This document shows, piece after piece, positions 1 to 7,023 of a stretch of DNA of 11,046 bases. The notes under the pieces are model-generated. The model searched no databases, had not been told where the DNA came from, and was given only the letters and a program-made list of their open reading frames with translations. This DNA is from Halovenus sp. (lineage in GTDB: Archaea; Halobacteriota; Halobacteria; Halobacteriales; Haloarculaceae), in NCBI GenBank assembly GCA_003551265.1, contig PUMG01000042.1:1-11046 (forward strand), in the 5' to 3' direction. The position numbers and the translations under genes are program-made. The number at the start of each line of letters is the position of its first letter. Within the stretch, counting starts at the first letter, position 1.

Positions 1-180
1 GTACTCGCGGACGAACGCCAGCACGTCTTCGAACCGGGCTACTCCAGCGACGACCACGGAACCGGTCTCGGGCTGTCAATCGTTGCCAGAATTGCAGACC
101 TTCACGGCTGGAGTGTCGACGTGTCCGAATCCGACACTGGCGGTGCACAGTTCGAAATACGTGGTCTCACAAATCCGTAA
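1..180 (+). CDS. Sensor histidine kinase, C-terminal ATPase fragment (5' end outside window)
   Basis: This is the last 59 residues of a two-component sensor kinase, open from the first base and ending in TAA at 178-180. The F-box region (HVFEPGYS, residues 8-15) leads into the ATP-lid G2 motif GTGLGLSI (residues 20-27). The usual final strand and helix of a HATPase_c fold follow, with IADLHGW and GGAQFEI. In this family the domain binds ATP and phosphorylates a conserved histidine, which then passes phosphate to a receiver aspartate. The sensing and dimerisation domains lie upstream of the window. The HTH_10 regulator starts 37 bp downstream, so co-transcription is likely. The HalX response regulator further on is a plausible phosphate acceptor by proximity, which is inference only. 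The kinase assignment is firm; the input signal cannot be seen. Confidence 0.9.
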   Translation, partial: VLADERQHVFEPGYSSDDHGTGLGLSIVARIADLHGWSVDVSESDTGGAQFEIRGLTNP

Positions 181-217
181 AGTCATGTATCTCACCATTC
201 TACCACCGGAGTGACGT

Positions 218-1753
218 ATGGACGAGCTATCGGCGAACGCACCGCTTGGAATCCTGGCGGTGGAACACGAAGGAATGGTCGCGGAGTGTAACGAGGAAGC
301 CTGCGACCTGCTGGGATGTGCCCAGTCCGAGGTCGTTGGCGAAGATATTACAGTCGTGTTTCCGGATTCAATCGAGGCGACGGTCGCGAGTTCGTTCGAG
401 GGACAACTCGACCGGGAGCGGTCCTTCGAAGAGTACTACCCTGGGCTGGAGCGGTGGCTCGCGGTTTCACTCGTCCCGACAGCAGAACAGGTACACCTGT
501 ACGTCAGCGACGTGACCGACAGCTATCGAGCAAAGCGGCGTACCGAGCGTATCCGTGACGACCTCAACCGGGTCACGATACTCAACGAACTCATCTCGGA
601 CGTTCTTGCAGACCTCGTGGACGCGGCAGGCCGCGAGGAAATCGCCGACACCATCTGTCGACGCCTCGGGGAAACCGACCTCTACGAGTTTGCCTGGGTT
701 GGCGAACGCGAACTCGGCGGTGATGACCTCGTTGTCCGGGCGGCAGCGGGACGAAGCGGGCGAACGCTCGAGGAGATTGAGCGCTGTCTCGCCGACTCAA
801 CCGTCCCGGAACACCGAGCAATCGACTCCGGCACCTCTGTCGTTATCCAGCCAATTGGTGACGATGAGCGCGTTGCAGAACCGATTCGACGGGCAGCCTT
901 CGCCGACGGGCTCCAGTCGTTGCTGGCAATTCCGCTCACATACGGGTCGAGCGTCTACGGCGTCGTCGGCGTGTACACCGCCGAACAGGACGCGTTCTCC
1001 GAACGCGAGCGGGCGAGTTTCGAGACGGTCGGCGAGATGGCCGGGTTCGCAATCAACGCGACACGTCACCGAAATCTCCTGTTATCGGATACTGTCGTCG
1101 AACTCGACCTCGACATCTCGGACCCCGACGCACCGTTCGTTCGAGCAGCAACCGACGCAGACCTGATACTCACTGTGGAGGGGGTCGTCCCGCAGGGAGA
1201 GAAACTGCTCTGTTACGTCGCTGTCGAGGGTAGCCCGGTCGACTCAGTCAGTCACTCTCTTCAGTCCCACCCCAGCGTCCAACAGACGCGCCTCATCGGA
1301 GAGCACGAAACAGGGGGAATGTTCGAAGTGACACTCGGTGCGCGAACTCCTCTTGGCTTGCTCGCTGCGAGTGGAGTCACAATCAGCGCAGCCGACTATC
1401 GCGTCGGCGAGGGAACAGTCACCATCGAATGTTCGCCTGCCGAGAACGTCCGCCGAATTATCGATGCGGTCTCACGCGAGTACGAACTGACGGTTCTCGC
1501 AAAGCGCGAGCGCGAGCGCGACGTCACGACGGCCGGGGAGTTCCGGGACGCACTCAGAGAGGAGTTGACCGACCGACAGGAGAACGCGCTTCGAACTGCG
1601 TTTTTCGCGGATTACTTCGAATCACCGCGTGGAAGCAACGCACAGGAGGTCGCCGAAGCGCTCGATATCACCGGTCCGACACTGTTACATCACCTGCGGG
1701 CGGGACAGCGAAAACTCCTCGCCGAGTTCTTCGACGTGACCGACGATTCGTGA
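218..1753 (+). CDS. Bacterio-opsin-activator-like regulator (PAS-GAF-BAT-HTH_10)
   Basis: A 511-residue cytoplasmic transcription regulator of the haloarchaeal Bat family. Residues 1-105 resemble a PAS sensor domain (GILAVEHEGMVAECNEEACDLLG). A charged helical linker follows, then a GAF domain at about 130-285 (LAIPLTYGSSVYGVVGVYT is the typical GAF core). The bacterio-opsin-activator/GAF-HTH-associated domain spans about 288-440. The HTH_10 DNA-binding domain is at about 450-503 (LTDRQENALRTAFFADYFESP, split here by domain, then a recognition helix near TGPTLLHHLRAG). The start is ATG 218, preceded by GGAG at 208-211 with six bases of spacing. The gene lies 37 bp after the kinase and probably shares its transcript. 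Family members sense light, oxygen or redox state through PAS/GAF and activate nearby or distant genes. The ligand and targets here are unknown. It is not bat itself on this evidence, because no bacterio-opsin genes are present. Confidence 0.88.
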   Translation: MDELSANAPLGILAVEHEGMVAECNEEACDLLGCAQSEVVGEDITVVFPDSIEATVASSFEGQLDRERSFEEYYPGLERWLAVSLVPTAEQVHLYVSDVTDSYRAKRRTERIRDDLNRVTILNELISDVLADLVDAAGREEIADTICRRLGETDLYEFAWVGERELGGDDLVVRAAAGRSGRTLEEIERCLADSTVPEHRAIDSGTSVVIQPIGDDERVAEPIRRAAFADGLQSLLAIPLTYGSSVYGVVGVYTAEQDAFSERERASFETVGEMAGFAINATRHRNLLLSDTVVELDLDISDPDAPFVRAATDADLILTVEGVVPQGEKLLCYVAVEGSPVDSVSHSLQSHPSVQQTRLIGEHETGGMFEVTLGARTPLGLLAASGVTISAADYRVGEGTVTIECSPAENVRRIIDAVSREYELTVLAKRERERDVTTAGEFRDALREELTDRQENALRTAFFADYFESPRGSNAQEVAEALDITGPTLLHHLRAGQRKLLAEFFDVTDDS

Positions 1754-1844
1754 GCACCAGCGACGACTGTCTCATCTGTCATCCTCGATGAAATGGCAGT
1801 CATTATGTACTCTGGTCACGAACGAGTGTGTGGAACGCAGTTTT

Positions 1845-2423
1845 ATGACCGAGACGGCAACCCCGCTCCCCAGGGCACTCATCGTCGACGACGAGAAGGA
1901 GGTCGCAGACGCCTACGCACTTCGGCTCCGTGGGCAGTGCGACGTCCAGACAGCCTACGGTGGGCAGACGGCGCTGGAGTTGCTCGACGAGCCGGTCGTC
2001 GACATCGTCTTACTCGACCGCCACATGCCCGGGATGTCCGGTGACGATGTCCTCGCGAAACTCGACGAGCGTGAGTTCTGCGGCAAGGTCATCATGGTGA
2101 CGGCTATCGACCCTGGCTTCGACGTGCTCGACATGCCGTTCGACGACTATCTCTGCAAACCAATCGACCGCGAGGACGTTCGTGTGGCCGTCTCACAGCA
2201 GTGTGAGGTGCTCGGATACGAACTGCTCGGAGAGTACTTCACTGCCGAGTCGAAACGCCGGGTCATCGCAGCCGAGATTCCCGGAGACGAACGTGCCGAC
2301 CACGACGGCTATCGAGAAGTCGAACAGGAGTGTGACGCGCTCCGCGAGCGGATTCGTCGACTTCTCGACGAGAGCGCGGCACTCCTCGAAGCGTTCGATG
2401 CTGTCGGTCGAGAAGGGCGGTGA
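1845..2423 (+). CDS. Response regulator with receiver and HalX domains
   Basis: A 192-residue two-component response regulator. The receiver domain (about 10-125) has the acidic pocket D15-D16, phospho-acceptor D58 in LLDRHMPGMSGD, switch residue T86 and conserved lysine K105 in the CKP motif. The C-terminal part (about 130-190, EYFTAESKRRV onward, helical and coiled-coil-like) matches the haloarchaeal HalX domain, whose biochemical role is unknown. I chose ATG 1845 because it places the first receiver strand (RALIVDDE) right after a short N-terminus. An upstream in-frame ATG at 1788 would add 19 non-acidic residues with no family support. A weak TATA-like element (TTATGT, 1803-1808) lies 40 bp upstream. 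The gene follows the HTH_10 gene by 91 bp, so it may be read from its own promoter. There is no classical DNA-binding domain, so any output probably acts through protein contacts. Confidence 0.9.
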   Translation: MTETATPLPRALIVDDEKEVADAYALRLRGQCDVQTAYGGQTALELLDEPVVDIVLLDRHMPGMSGDDVLAKLDEREFCGKVIMVTAIDPGFDVLDMPFDDYLCKPIDREDVRVAVSQQCEVLGYELLGEYFTAESKRRVIAAEIPGDERADHDGYREVEQECDALRERIRRLLDESAALLEAFDAVGREGR

Positions 2424-2431
2424 TCTACTGA

Positions 2432-2454
2432 CGGGCCAAAACCCGACAGATTTT
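2432..2454. terminator. Candidate bidirectional terminator between convergent genes
   Basis: A short hairpin, CGGG (2432-2435) and CCCG (2442-2445) around a CCAAAA loop, is followed by TTTT at 2451-2454 and a further T-rich stretch. On the minus strand the loop reads as a TTTT run. It lies in the 43-bp gap between the convergent response regulator and microprotein genes, where both transcripts must end. Archaeal termination depends mainly on T tracts, so the T runs are the more reliable part. Confidence 0.4.
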
Positions 2455-2466
2455 CGTTTATCAGTC

Positions 2467-2574
2467 TCACTCGACGTTTGCGGTGTGAGTCTCGGATTGC
2501 TTCCGGCGGTAAAGCGCGTACGACAGCGTTGCGATCAGTGCGATTCCAGCGGTGAGTTTTTTGTTCACCTTCAT
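2467..2574 (-). CDS. 35-residue single-span membrane microprotein, overlapping thiI
   Basis: A very short gene reading MKVNKKLTAGIALIATLSYA then LYRRKQSETHTANVE. Two to three lysines precede a hydrophobic segment at about residues 8-21, which is followed by RRK. This predicts either a small membrane-anchored protein with one helix or a weak signal peptide. Its ATG (2574-2572) overlaps the thiI TGA stop (2573-2571) as ATGA, an arrangement typical of translationally coupled genes and the main reason to believe it is real. It ends in TGA 44 bp before the convergent response regulator. Codon use is ordinary for the region. No Shine-Dalgarno sequence is evident, which suits coupling to thiI translation. 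I do not recognise a family or function. The alternative is a chance ORF in the thiI 3' region, but the composition is gene-like. Confidence 0.6.
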   Translation of the reverse strand: MKVNKKLTAGIALIATLSYALYRRKQSETHTANVE

Positions 2575-3809
2575 ACACGAGAGTCTCTCGAGGGAGAACA
2601 TAAATCGGAGTCGTCCGTTTCAGAGAGAGAAACCGTCTCGAGATTCTGGGCTGCATCACGGGCATCGTCGTCGAGTTCGTCAGGTTCGAAGTTTCGAACC
2701 ACGTCGAGTGATGGTTGGGTTGCCGGGTTGTCCGGGGCGAGTCGGTTACATCCCGCGTCGATGGTTGCATCCTCGTACGTTCCAATCGCTTTGGCCTGCT
2801 CGATGATCTCTCCTTTGTCGAGTGAGAGCAGTGGTCGGTGAACTGGGTAGTCGGTAACAGCTCCGGTCACCCGGAGGGCTGCAGCGGTCTGGCTCGACTT
2901 CTGTCCGATGGCTTCGCCAGTGACGATACCGACAGCATCCGTCTGGTCAGCAACGTACTCGGCGATTCGAAGCATGAATCGGCGGGCGAAGAGCATCCGG
3001 TACATCCCTGTACTGTTGATAATCCTTCCGAGACCCTCCCCGCCAGGTGCAACCCGTAGCGCGAGGTCACCAGGCGTAAATCGTGTGAGGGTTGCGACCG
3101 TCCGCTCGGCCCGGGCACGGTGGTCGACCCCACCGAAGTCACCGAGGTCGACGTAGAGTGGGTACACCGGACATCCGCGTTTCATCGCCAGCCAGGTAGC
3201 TACCGGGGAGTCGATGCCACCGCTCACCAGCGCAACAACTGGCTCCTGCGTCCCGAGTGGCATTCCGCCGGGTCCGTCGTATCGTTCGAGGTAGACGAAC
3301 GCCCGGTCGGGTCGACACTCCACACCGAAGGTTCTCTCGGGGTCGTCGAGGTCTACCGTCGGTTCGATTCCCTGCTCCTGTGCCGCTTCGAAGACGGCTG
3401 TCCCACCCGCTCGTTCGAGTTCCGGGCTGGAAAACGGATGGTCCTCTCGCTGACCGGCGCGTCGAGCACGGACTGCGAACGACTCGCCCGAGTAGTGTTC
3501 TTTCGCAGTCTCTGCAAGTACCCCACGGATATCGTCGAGTGTCGGTTCGCACGTCAGGACGGGACTCACAGAACTCACCCCGAACACCCCGGTGAGTGTT
3601 CTGGTCACGTTCTCGAGTGCCGCGCTCGTGGTGTGGACGTACATCCGTGTGTGTTCGGTCTCCACGGTCGCGTCGAATCCCCGGGTTTCGAGGGCCGACT
3701 CGACGTTCTCTCGGAGTGTCCCCTCCATCCGCCGCTGGACTGACGCGCTTTTCACTCCGAGTTCCCCGGCCGGTCGAACGAGGACGGTGCTGGCTCCGGA
3801 GAGGTTCAT
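2571..3809 (-). CDS. thiI: tRNA 4-thiouridine synthase ThiI
   Basis: A 412-residue enzyme that adenylates and thiolates uridine 8 of tRNA. In some organisms ThiI also carries sulfur for thiamine synthesis. An N-terminal ferredoxin-like region (1-60) is followed by a THUMP RNA-binding domain (about 65-175). A PP-loop ATP pyrophosphatase domain follows, with SGGIDS at 196-201 inside VVALVSGGIDSPVATWLAMK. The family segment GEAIGQKSSQTAAALR is at 298-313 and the conserved AGCNRLAP around C354. There is no rhodanese domain, unlike E. coli ThiI, and the last 40 residues are an acidic, probably disordered tail. ATG 3809 lies 22 bp after mat, with a TATA-like TTTTAA 26 bp upstream, so both read-through from mat and a leaderless transcript are possible. 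The stop overlaps the downstream microprotein start. Confidence 0.93.
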   Translation of the reverse strand: MNLSGASTVLVRPAGELGVKSASVQRRMEGTLRENVESALETRGFDATVETEHTRMYVHTTSAALENVTRTLTGVFGVSSVSPVLTCEPTLDDIRGVLAETAKEHYSGESFAVRARRAGQREDHPFSSPELERAGGTAVFEAAQEQGIEPTVDLDDPERTFGVECRPDRAFVYLERYDGPGGMPLGTQEPVVALVSGGIDSPVATWLAMKRGCPVYPLYVDLGDFGGVDHRARAERTVATLTRFTPGDLALRVAPGGEGLGRIINSTGMYRMLFARRFMLRIAEYVADQTDAVGIVTGEAIGQKSSQTAAALRVTGAVTDYPVHRPLLSLDKGEIIEQAKAIGTYEDATIDAGCNRLAPDNPATQPSLDVVRNFEPDELDDDARDAAQNLETVSLSETDDSDLCSPSRDSRV

Positions 3810-3831
3810 GCGCTGTGAACGACGCCGACAC

Positions 3832-3837
3832 TTAAAA
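3832..3837 (-). promoter_or_regulatory. Candidate internal TATA box for thiI
   Basis: TTTTAA on the minus strand is centred about 26 bp before the thiI ATG, the spacing expected for a leaderless haloarchaeal mRNA. Its last three bases are the TAA stop of mat. It may give thiI expression independent of the mat promoter. Confidence 0.4.
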
Positions 3838-5037
3838 GGTGCTGAGTTCGCCGTCGATGACTCGCTGGGTCAGTTCGGTGACGTTCGCCAGTTCCTCGTC
3901 GATTGTCGCCTCGATGTCGTCGTGGATGTCTTCGACCGTGACGTCGTCTGTCGTCGCAACCTTGGCGTCCGCGACGTGTGGCTGGTCGATTGGTCGTCCA
4001 ATCTGAGAGAGCAGACGGATCTGGAGCTGTCTGATGCCGTCGACGTCCTCGACGACTGACTCGGCGATTTCAGTGCTGAGGAGGTTGTATATCTTTCCGA
4101 TGTGGTTGATTGGGTTCTTCCCGCTTGTCGCCTCCATGCTCATCGGCCGGTTCGGCGTGATGAGACCGTTCGCGCGGTTTCCGCGCCCGACGGAGCCGTC
4201 GTCGCCCTGTTCGGCACTGAGGCCCGTCGTCGTGAGATAGATTGCACCCTCCTCGTAGTTGTCTGCGGTGTTCACGTGGACGTTCACTTCCCGGTCGGTG
4301 TAGTTCTGCGCAAGGTCACTCACGTACCCCTCGACACCCGAGACGGCGTCTCTGTAGGCGTCCATGCTGTCGATGTACTCGTCGACCATCGCAACGGCCA
4401 CCGTGACGTCGATGGTGTCGACTTCCCGCTTCCCCATCACTTTGATGTCCTGGCCGACGTGTGGGTTCGACACCGCGTACTCGGCGTTGAGCTTTCGTTC
4501 GGTGTTGTAGACGATCTGTTCGGTCTCTGTCAGCGGTGCGTGTCCGACGCCGTAGCTCGTGTCGTTCGCCATCGGCACGGCCTGGCCCTTCTCGTCGAAC
4601 ACTTCCTGCAGGTCACCGCTCCCTTCCCCGAGTTTGACGTCGACGATGATGTCCGAACCGGCGTCCAGATGTGGATACTGCTCGTCCAGGTACTCCCGGG
4701 CGCGTCGGAGTGCAACCGTCTCGGTTGGGATTCGTTCGCCCTCATACTGTTTCGTTGCGCGGCCGACGATGAGCAGATAAATCGGTTCGAGCATCTCTCC
4801 GCCGCCGAAGGCAGGGTCTGCGGTCCCGGCGACGAGCTGTGTCTCGTCCGTGTTGAAGTGTAGCGGTTTCCCGAAGCGGTCGAGGTACGTCTGGGCGAGC
4901 GCGCGTGAAACCTCCTCCGCAACGCCGTCACAGATTGAGTCGGGATGGCCCAGCCCCTTTCGCTCGACTATCTCGACTTGCTGGTCCTCGACAGCGCGAC
5001 CCTCGACTGCCTCGACGCGTATATTCCTGTCTGTCAT
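3832..5037 (-). CDS. mat: S-adenosylmethionine synthetase, archaeal type
   Basis: A 401-residue methionine adenosyltransferase that makes S-adenosylmethionine from methionine and ATP in the cytoplasm. The whole length fits the archaeal MAT family, which is very divergent from bacterial MetK. Visible landmarks are ERKGLGHPDSICDG (25-38), NTDETQLVAG (62-71), KLGEGSGDLQEVF (135-147), PMANDTSYGVGHAPLTETE (155-173) and, near the end, GRGNRANGLITPNRPMSMEA (284-303) with SGKNPINHIGKIYN (305-318). I chose ATG 5037 because it begins MTDRNIRVE as in relatives, and because a TATA-like element lies about 29 bp upstream. An in-frame GTG at 5058 would add seven residues and sit close to that box. It is the first gene of a likely mat-thiI-microprotein unit and starts 81 bp after the end of the CYTH gene. 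An essential housekeeping enzyme with no visible defects. Confidence 0.96.
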   Translation of the reverse strand: MTDRNIRVEAVEGRAVEDQQVEIVERKGLGHPDSICDGVAEEVSRALAQTYLDRFGKPLHFNTDETQLVAGTADPAFGGGEMLEPIYLLIVGRATKQYEGERIPTETVALRRAREYLDEQYPHLDAGSDIIVDVKLGEGSGDLQEVFDEKGQAVPMANDTSYGVGHAPLTETEQIVYNTERKLNAEYAVSNPHVGQDIKVMGKREVDTIDVTVAVAMVDEYIDSMDAYRDAVSGVEGYVSDLAQNYTDREVNVHVNTADNYEEGAIYLTTTGLSAEQGDDGSVGRGNRANGLITPNRPMSMEATSGKNPINHIGKIYNLLSTEIAESVVEDVDGIRQLQIRLLSQIGRPIDQPHVADAKVATTDDVTVEDIHDDIEATIDEELANVTELTQRVIDGELSTF

Positions 5038-5063
5038 TGCTCTGGGCTTCGACACCACTGCGT

Positions 5064-5069
5064 CTATAA
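5064..5069 (-). promoter_or_regulatory. Candidate TATA box for mat
   Basis: TTATAG on the minus strand lies about 29 bp before the mat ATG at 5037, inside the 81-bp gap after the CYTH gene. The position predicts a leader of only a few bases and supports ATG 5037 over the upstream GTG. Confidence 0.5.
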
Positions 5070-5118
5070 CTTACGAAACCGATTACCGCAATAGATATGC
5101 ATCAAAGTTATCTCGGCA

Positions 5119-5715
5119 TCAGCGTTGCTCCTGACGTTCGAGCAACAGTCCGAGGTAGGAGGTCTGAATCTGTTCGGCAGGGTCGAGTCCGAGTCGTCGG
5201 AGAACGTCAGCGGCCTGCTCGCGAAGTGAGACCAGCGTCTCGTTGTTTGTCCCGTCGCCATCGAGTTCGTCGTCAGTTCCGAGTTCGACCTCGACGAACT
5301 CGCCCAGCCCGTCGACGGCGTCGAGTACCACTTCACACCCATCGAGTTCGTACCGGGTTCGATATTTCGCAACGTCTGCTGCCGGTTCATAGCCCAGCCC
5401 TGAGAGAACTGCGTGCATCGAATCGTGGTCGGCAACCTGTGTCTCAGCCTCGTGGCGTGTTTTCGACTGGTCGTCGACGAGGGGTCCTTTGTACGTGACA
5501 TGTGTGCGGGAGTCGCTGTGTGTGCAGGAGTCGTCGTTCGTGGGCTGTTCGCGTCGGATTCGGAGTGCTTCGTCGGTCTCGGCGAAGCTTCGGTCCGGCG
5601 CATCGTAGTATGTATCGACCTGTCTGAGCGATTCGATTGGCGTTGCATCCATCTCCTCGAGGCGTGAACGCACCGACTCGTGATCTGCAGCAACTTTCAA
5701 CTCGACCTCGTACAT
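5119..5715 (-). CDS. cyaB: CYTH-domain protein (class IV adenylate cyclase/triphosphatase family, CyaB-like)
   Basis: A 198-residue protein of the CYTH superfamily, whose triphosphate tunnel enzymes act on ATP (class IV adenylate cyclase), thiamine triphosphate or other polyphosphates. The diagnostic ExExK motif is at the N-terminus as E3-V-E5-L-K7. The other charged tunnel residues are in place: DTYYD (34-38), LRIRRE (51-56), VTYKGP (73-78), RHEAE (88-92), KYRTRYEL (118-125) and the closing GEFVEVEL (138-145). A low-complexity insert rich in D, S, T and H lies between the second and third strands (about 57-72). ATG 5715 makes ExExK start at residue 3, as in the family; longer in-frame starts add 57 unrelated residues. 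The gene diverges from the FKBP gene across 132 bp and precedes mat by 81 bp. The fold is clear. Whether the product is cAMP or a hydrolysed triphosphate cannot be read from sequence. Confidence 0.85.
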   Translation of the reverse strand: MYEVELKVAADHESVRSRLEEMDATPIESLRQVDTYYDAPDRSFAETDEALRIRREQPTNDDSCTHSDSRTHVTYKGPLVDDQSKTRHEAETQVADHDSMHAVLSGLGYEPAADVAKYRTRYELDGCEVVLDAVDGLGEFVEVELGTDDELDGDGTNNETLVSLREQAADVLRRLGLDPAEQIQTSYLGLLLERQEQR

Positions 5716-5818
5716 ATCGGTCACTCGGACCGGCAGCGACAAATCTCTGATGACGTGAGGGTGAGTGTGTCCGTCCGACCACGTGAACGTCTCCCACGAG
5801 CACGTCGAAACGGTGTCC

Positions 5819-5824
5819 TTAATA
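5819..5824 (+). promoter_or_regulatory. TATA box of the FKBP gene
   Basis: TTAATA is centred 26 bp before ATG 5848 in the 132-bp divergent region, the classic placement for a leaderless haloarchaeal transcript. It supports the choice of ATG 5848 over the earlier in-frame start at 5680, which would lie inside the CYTH gene on the other strand. Confidence 0.6.
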
Positions 5825-5847
5825 GTACGACGACTGACCAGAACGGT

Positions 5848-7023
5848 ATGAGCAACGAATCCGAGGAGGACGTCGAAGAGGAGCAATCGCAGGCTGACGA
5901 GGAGCTCGAATCACTGGAGGAATCTACTGACGAGGAGACAGACGACGTCACGGACGCCGACACCGAAGAAGCGGCTGACGATGAGACTGAAGCAGACGCC
6001 ACCGAGGATACGTCTGAGGCAGACGAAGCCGAGGATGCGGACGAGGATGCGGATGAGACTGGTCTCGACGACGGCGATTTCATTCTGCTGGATTACACCG
6101 CTTACACCATTGAGGACGAACGTCTGGTGGATACGACCGACGAAGACACCGCTGTCGAGGAGGGCATCGACCAAGAGGGCAGAGAGTTCGAACCGCGGAC
6201 AATCGTCATCGGAAAGGGACACATCTTCCCCAGCGTCGAGGACGACCTCCGCGGCCGGGAGGTCGGAGACACCGGAACCGCCACAGTCAGTTGTGAAGAA
6301 GCGTTCGGTGAGTTCGACGATGAGAAAGTCCGCACGGTGAGCAAAGACAAGATTCCCGAGGACGACCGCTACCCCGGCGCACAGGTCAGTATCGATGGTG
6401 AGGAGGGATTCGTCGAGACGATTATCGGCGGACGAGCACGCGTCGATTTCAACCACCCGCTCGCGGGCGACGACATCGAATACGAGTACGAAATTGTCGA
6501 CGTCGTTGAAGACCGCGACGAGAAGGCTGCAGGGCTGCTGGAGCTGTTCCTCGGAGTTCAGCCCGAAATGTGGTTCCAGACCGACACCGTCGAAGAAGAA
6601 CAGCTCGTCGAAGATGACGATGAAGAAGAGACCGACGACGAGAGCGAAGCAGCCGATGGCGGTGACGAAGAAGAGACTGACACAGAGGAGGCTGACGAGG
6701 GCGACGAGGCAGAGGAAACCGAAGATGAGGAAGAAGACGACGAACCGGAGTACGAGACCGTCGAGGTTGAAAAGGAGACGCTGTACATCGAGTCGACTCC
6801 CGAGTTGACGATGAACCAGCAGTGGATGTTCCAGAAACAGCAGATTGGAGAGGATATGATCGAACTGCTCGACATCGACCGAATCATCGTTCAGGACGTC
6901 ATCGAAGCCCAGCCGGTGGGGATGCCCGGTATGATGGGCGGAATGGGTGGCATGGGCGGACTGGAAGAGGCACTCGGCGACCTCGATATCGACGCCGACG
7001 AACTCGCTGACGAGCTAGAGTAG
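5848..7023 (+). CDS. SlyD-like FKBP-type peptidyl-prolyl cis-trans isomerase with acidic linkers and GGM tail
   Basis: A 391-residue folding catalyst and chaperone. Residues 1-73 are almost entirely D, E, S, T and A and are surely disordered. The FKBP domain starts at DGDFILLDYTAYT (75-87) and continues through IVIGKGHIFPSVEDDLRG. An insert-in-flap chaperone domain sits at about 160-200, and FNHPLAGDDIEYEYEIVDV (201-219) closes the FKBP core, as in archaeal and SlyD-type proteins. A second acidic stretch (248-302) links to a C-terminal domain (303-355). A Gly-Met segment, GMPGMMGGMGGMGG (358-371), and an acidic helix end the protein. Only the FKBP and insert domains have a known activity, isomerising Xaa-Pro bonds and holding unfolded chains. 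The gene is monocistronic, with a TATA box 26 bp upstream. Its last 9 bp overlap the convergent DUF5305 gene. The coding DNA has a small 12-bp tandem repeat at 6031-6054. Confidence 0.9.
   Translation: MSNESEEDVEEEQSQADEELESLEESTDEETDDVTDADTEEAADDETEADATEDTSEADEAEDADEDADETGLDDGDFILLDYTAYTIEDERLVDTTDEDTAVEEGIDQEGREFEPRTIVIGKGHIFPSVEDDLRGREVGDTGTATVSCEEAFGEFDDEKVRTVSKDKIPEDDRYPGAQVSIDGEEGFVETIIGGRARVDFNHPLAGDDIEYEYEIVDVVEDRDEKAAGLLELFLGVQPEMWFQTDTVEEEQLVEDDDEEETDDESEAADGGDEEETDTEEADEGDEAEETEDEEEDDEPEYETVEVEKETLYIESTPELTMNQQWMFQKQQIGEDMIELLDIDRIIVQDVIEAQPVGMPGMMGGMGGMGGLEEALGDLDIDADELADELE

Noticed and set aside
1788..1844. Longer start (ATG 1788) for the response regulator
   Set aside because: The added residues are cysteine-rich and non-acidic, with no match to the start of receiver domains.
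3120..3743. Open frames on both strands within thiI (plus 3120-3743, minus 3139-3831)
   Set aside because: Arginine/serine-rich translations without acidic bias; they are frame shadows of the high-GC thiI gene.
4102..4863. Long plus-strand open frame (253 codons) antisense to mat
   Set aside because: It mirrors the codon bias of mat, gives V/H/R-rich sequence with no recognisable domain, and lies entirely within a certain gene.
6031..6054. 12-bp tandem repeat GAGGATGCGGAC in the FKBP gene
   Set aside because: Two copies only, explained by the repeated acidic EDAD codons of a low-complexity region.
5911..6887. Serine-rich minus-strand frames opposite the FKBP gene
   Set aside because: Poly-serine here is simply the complement of GAC/GAG/GAA acidic codon runs.
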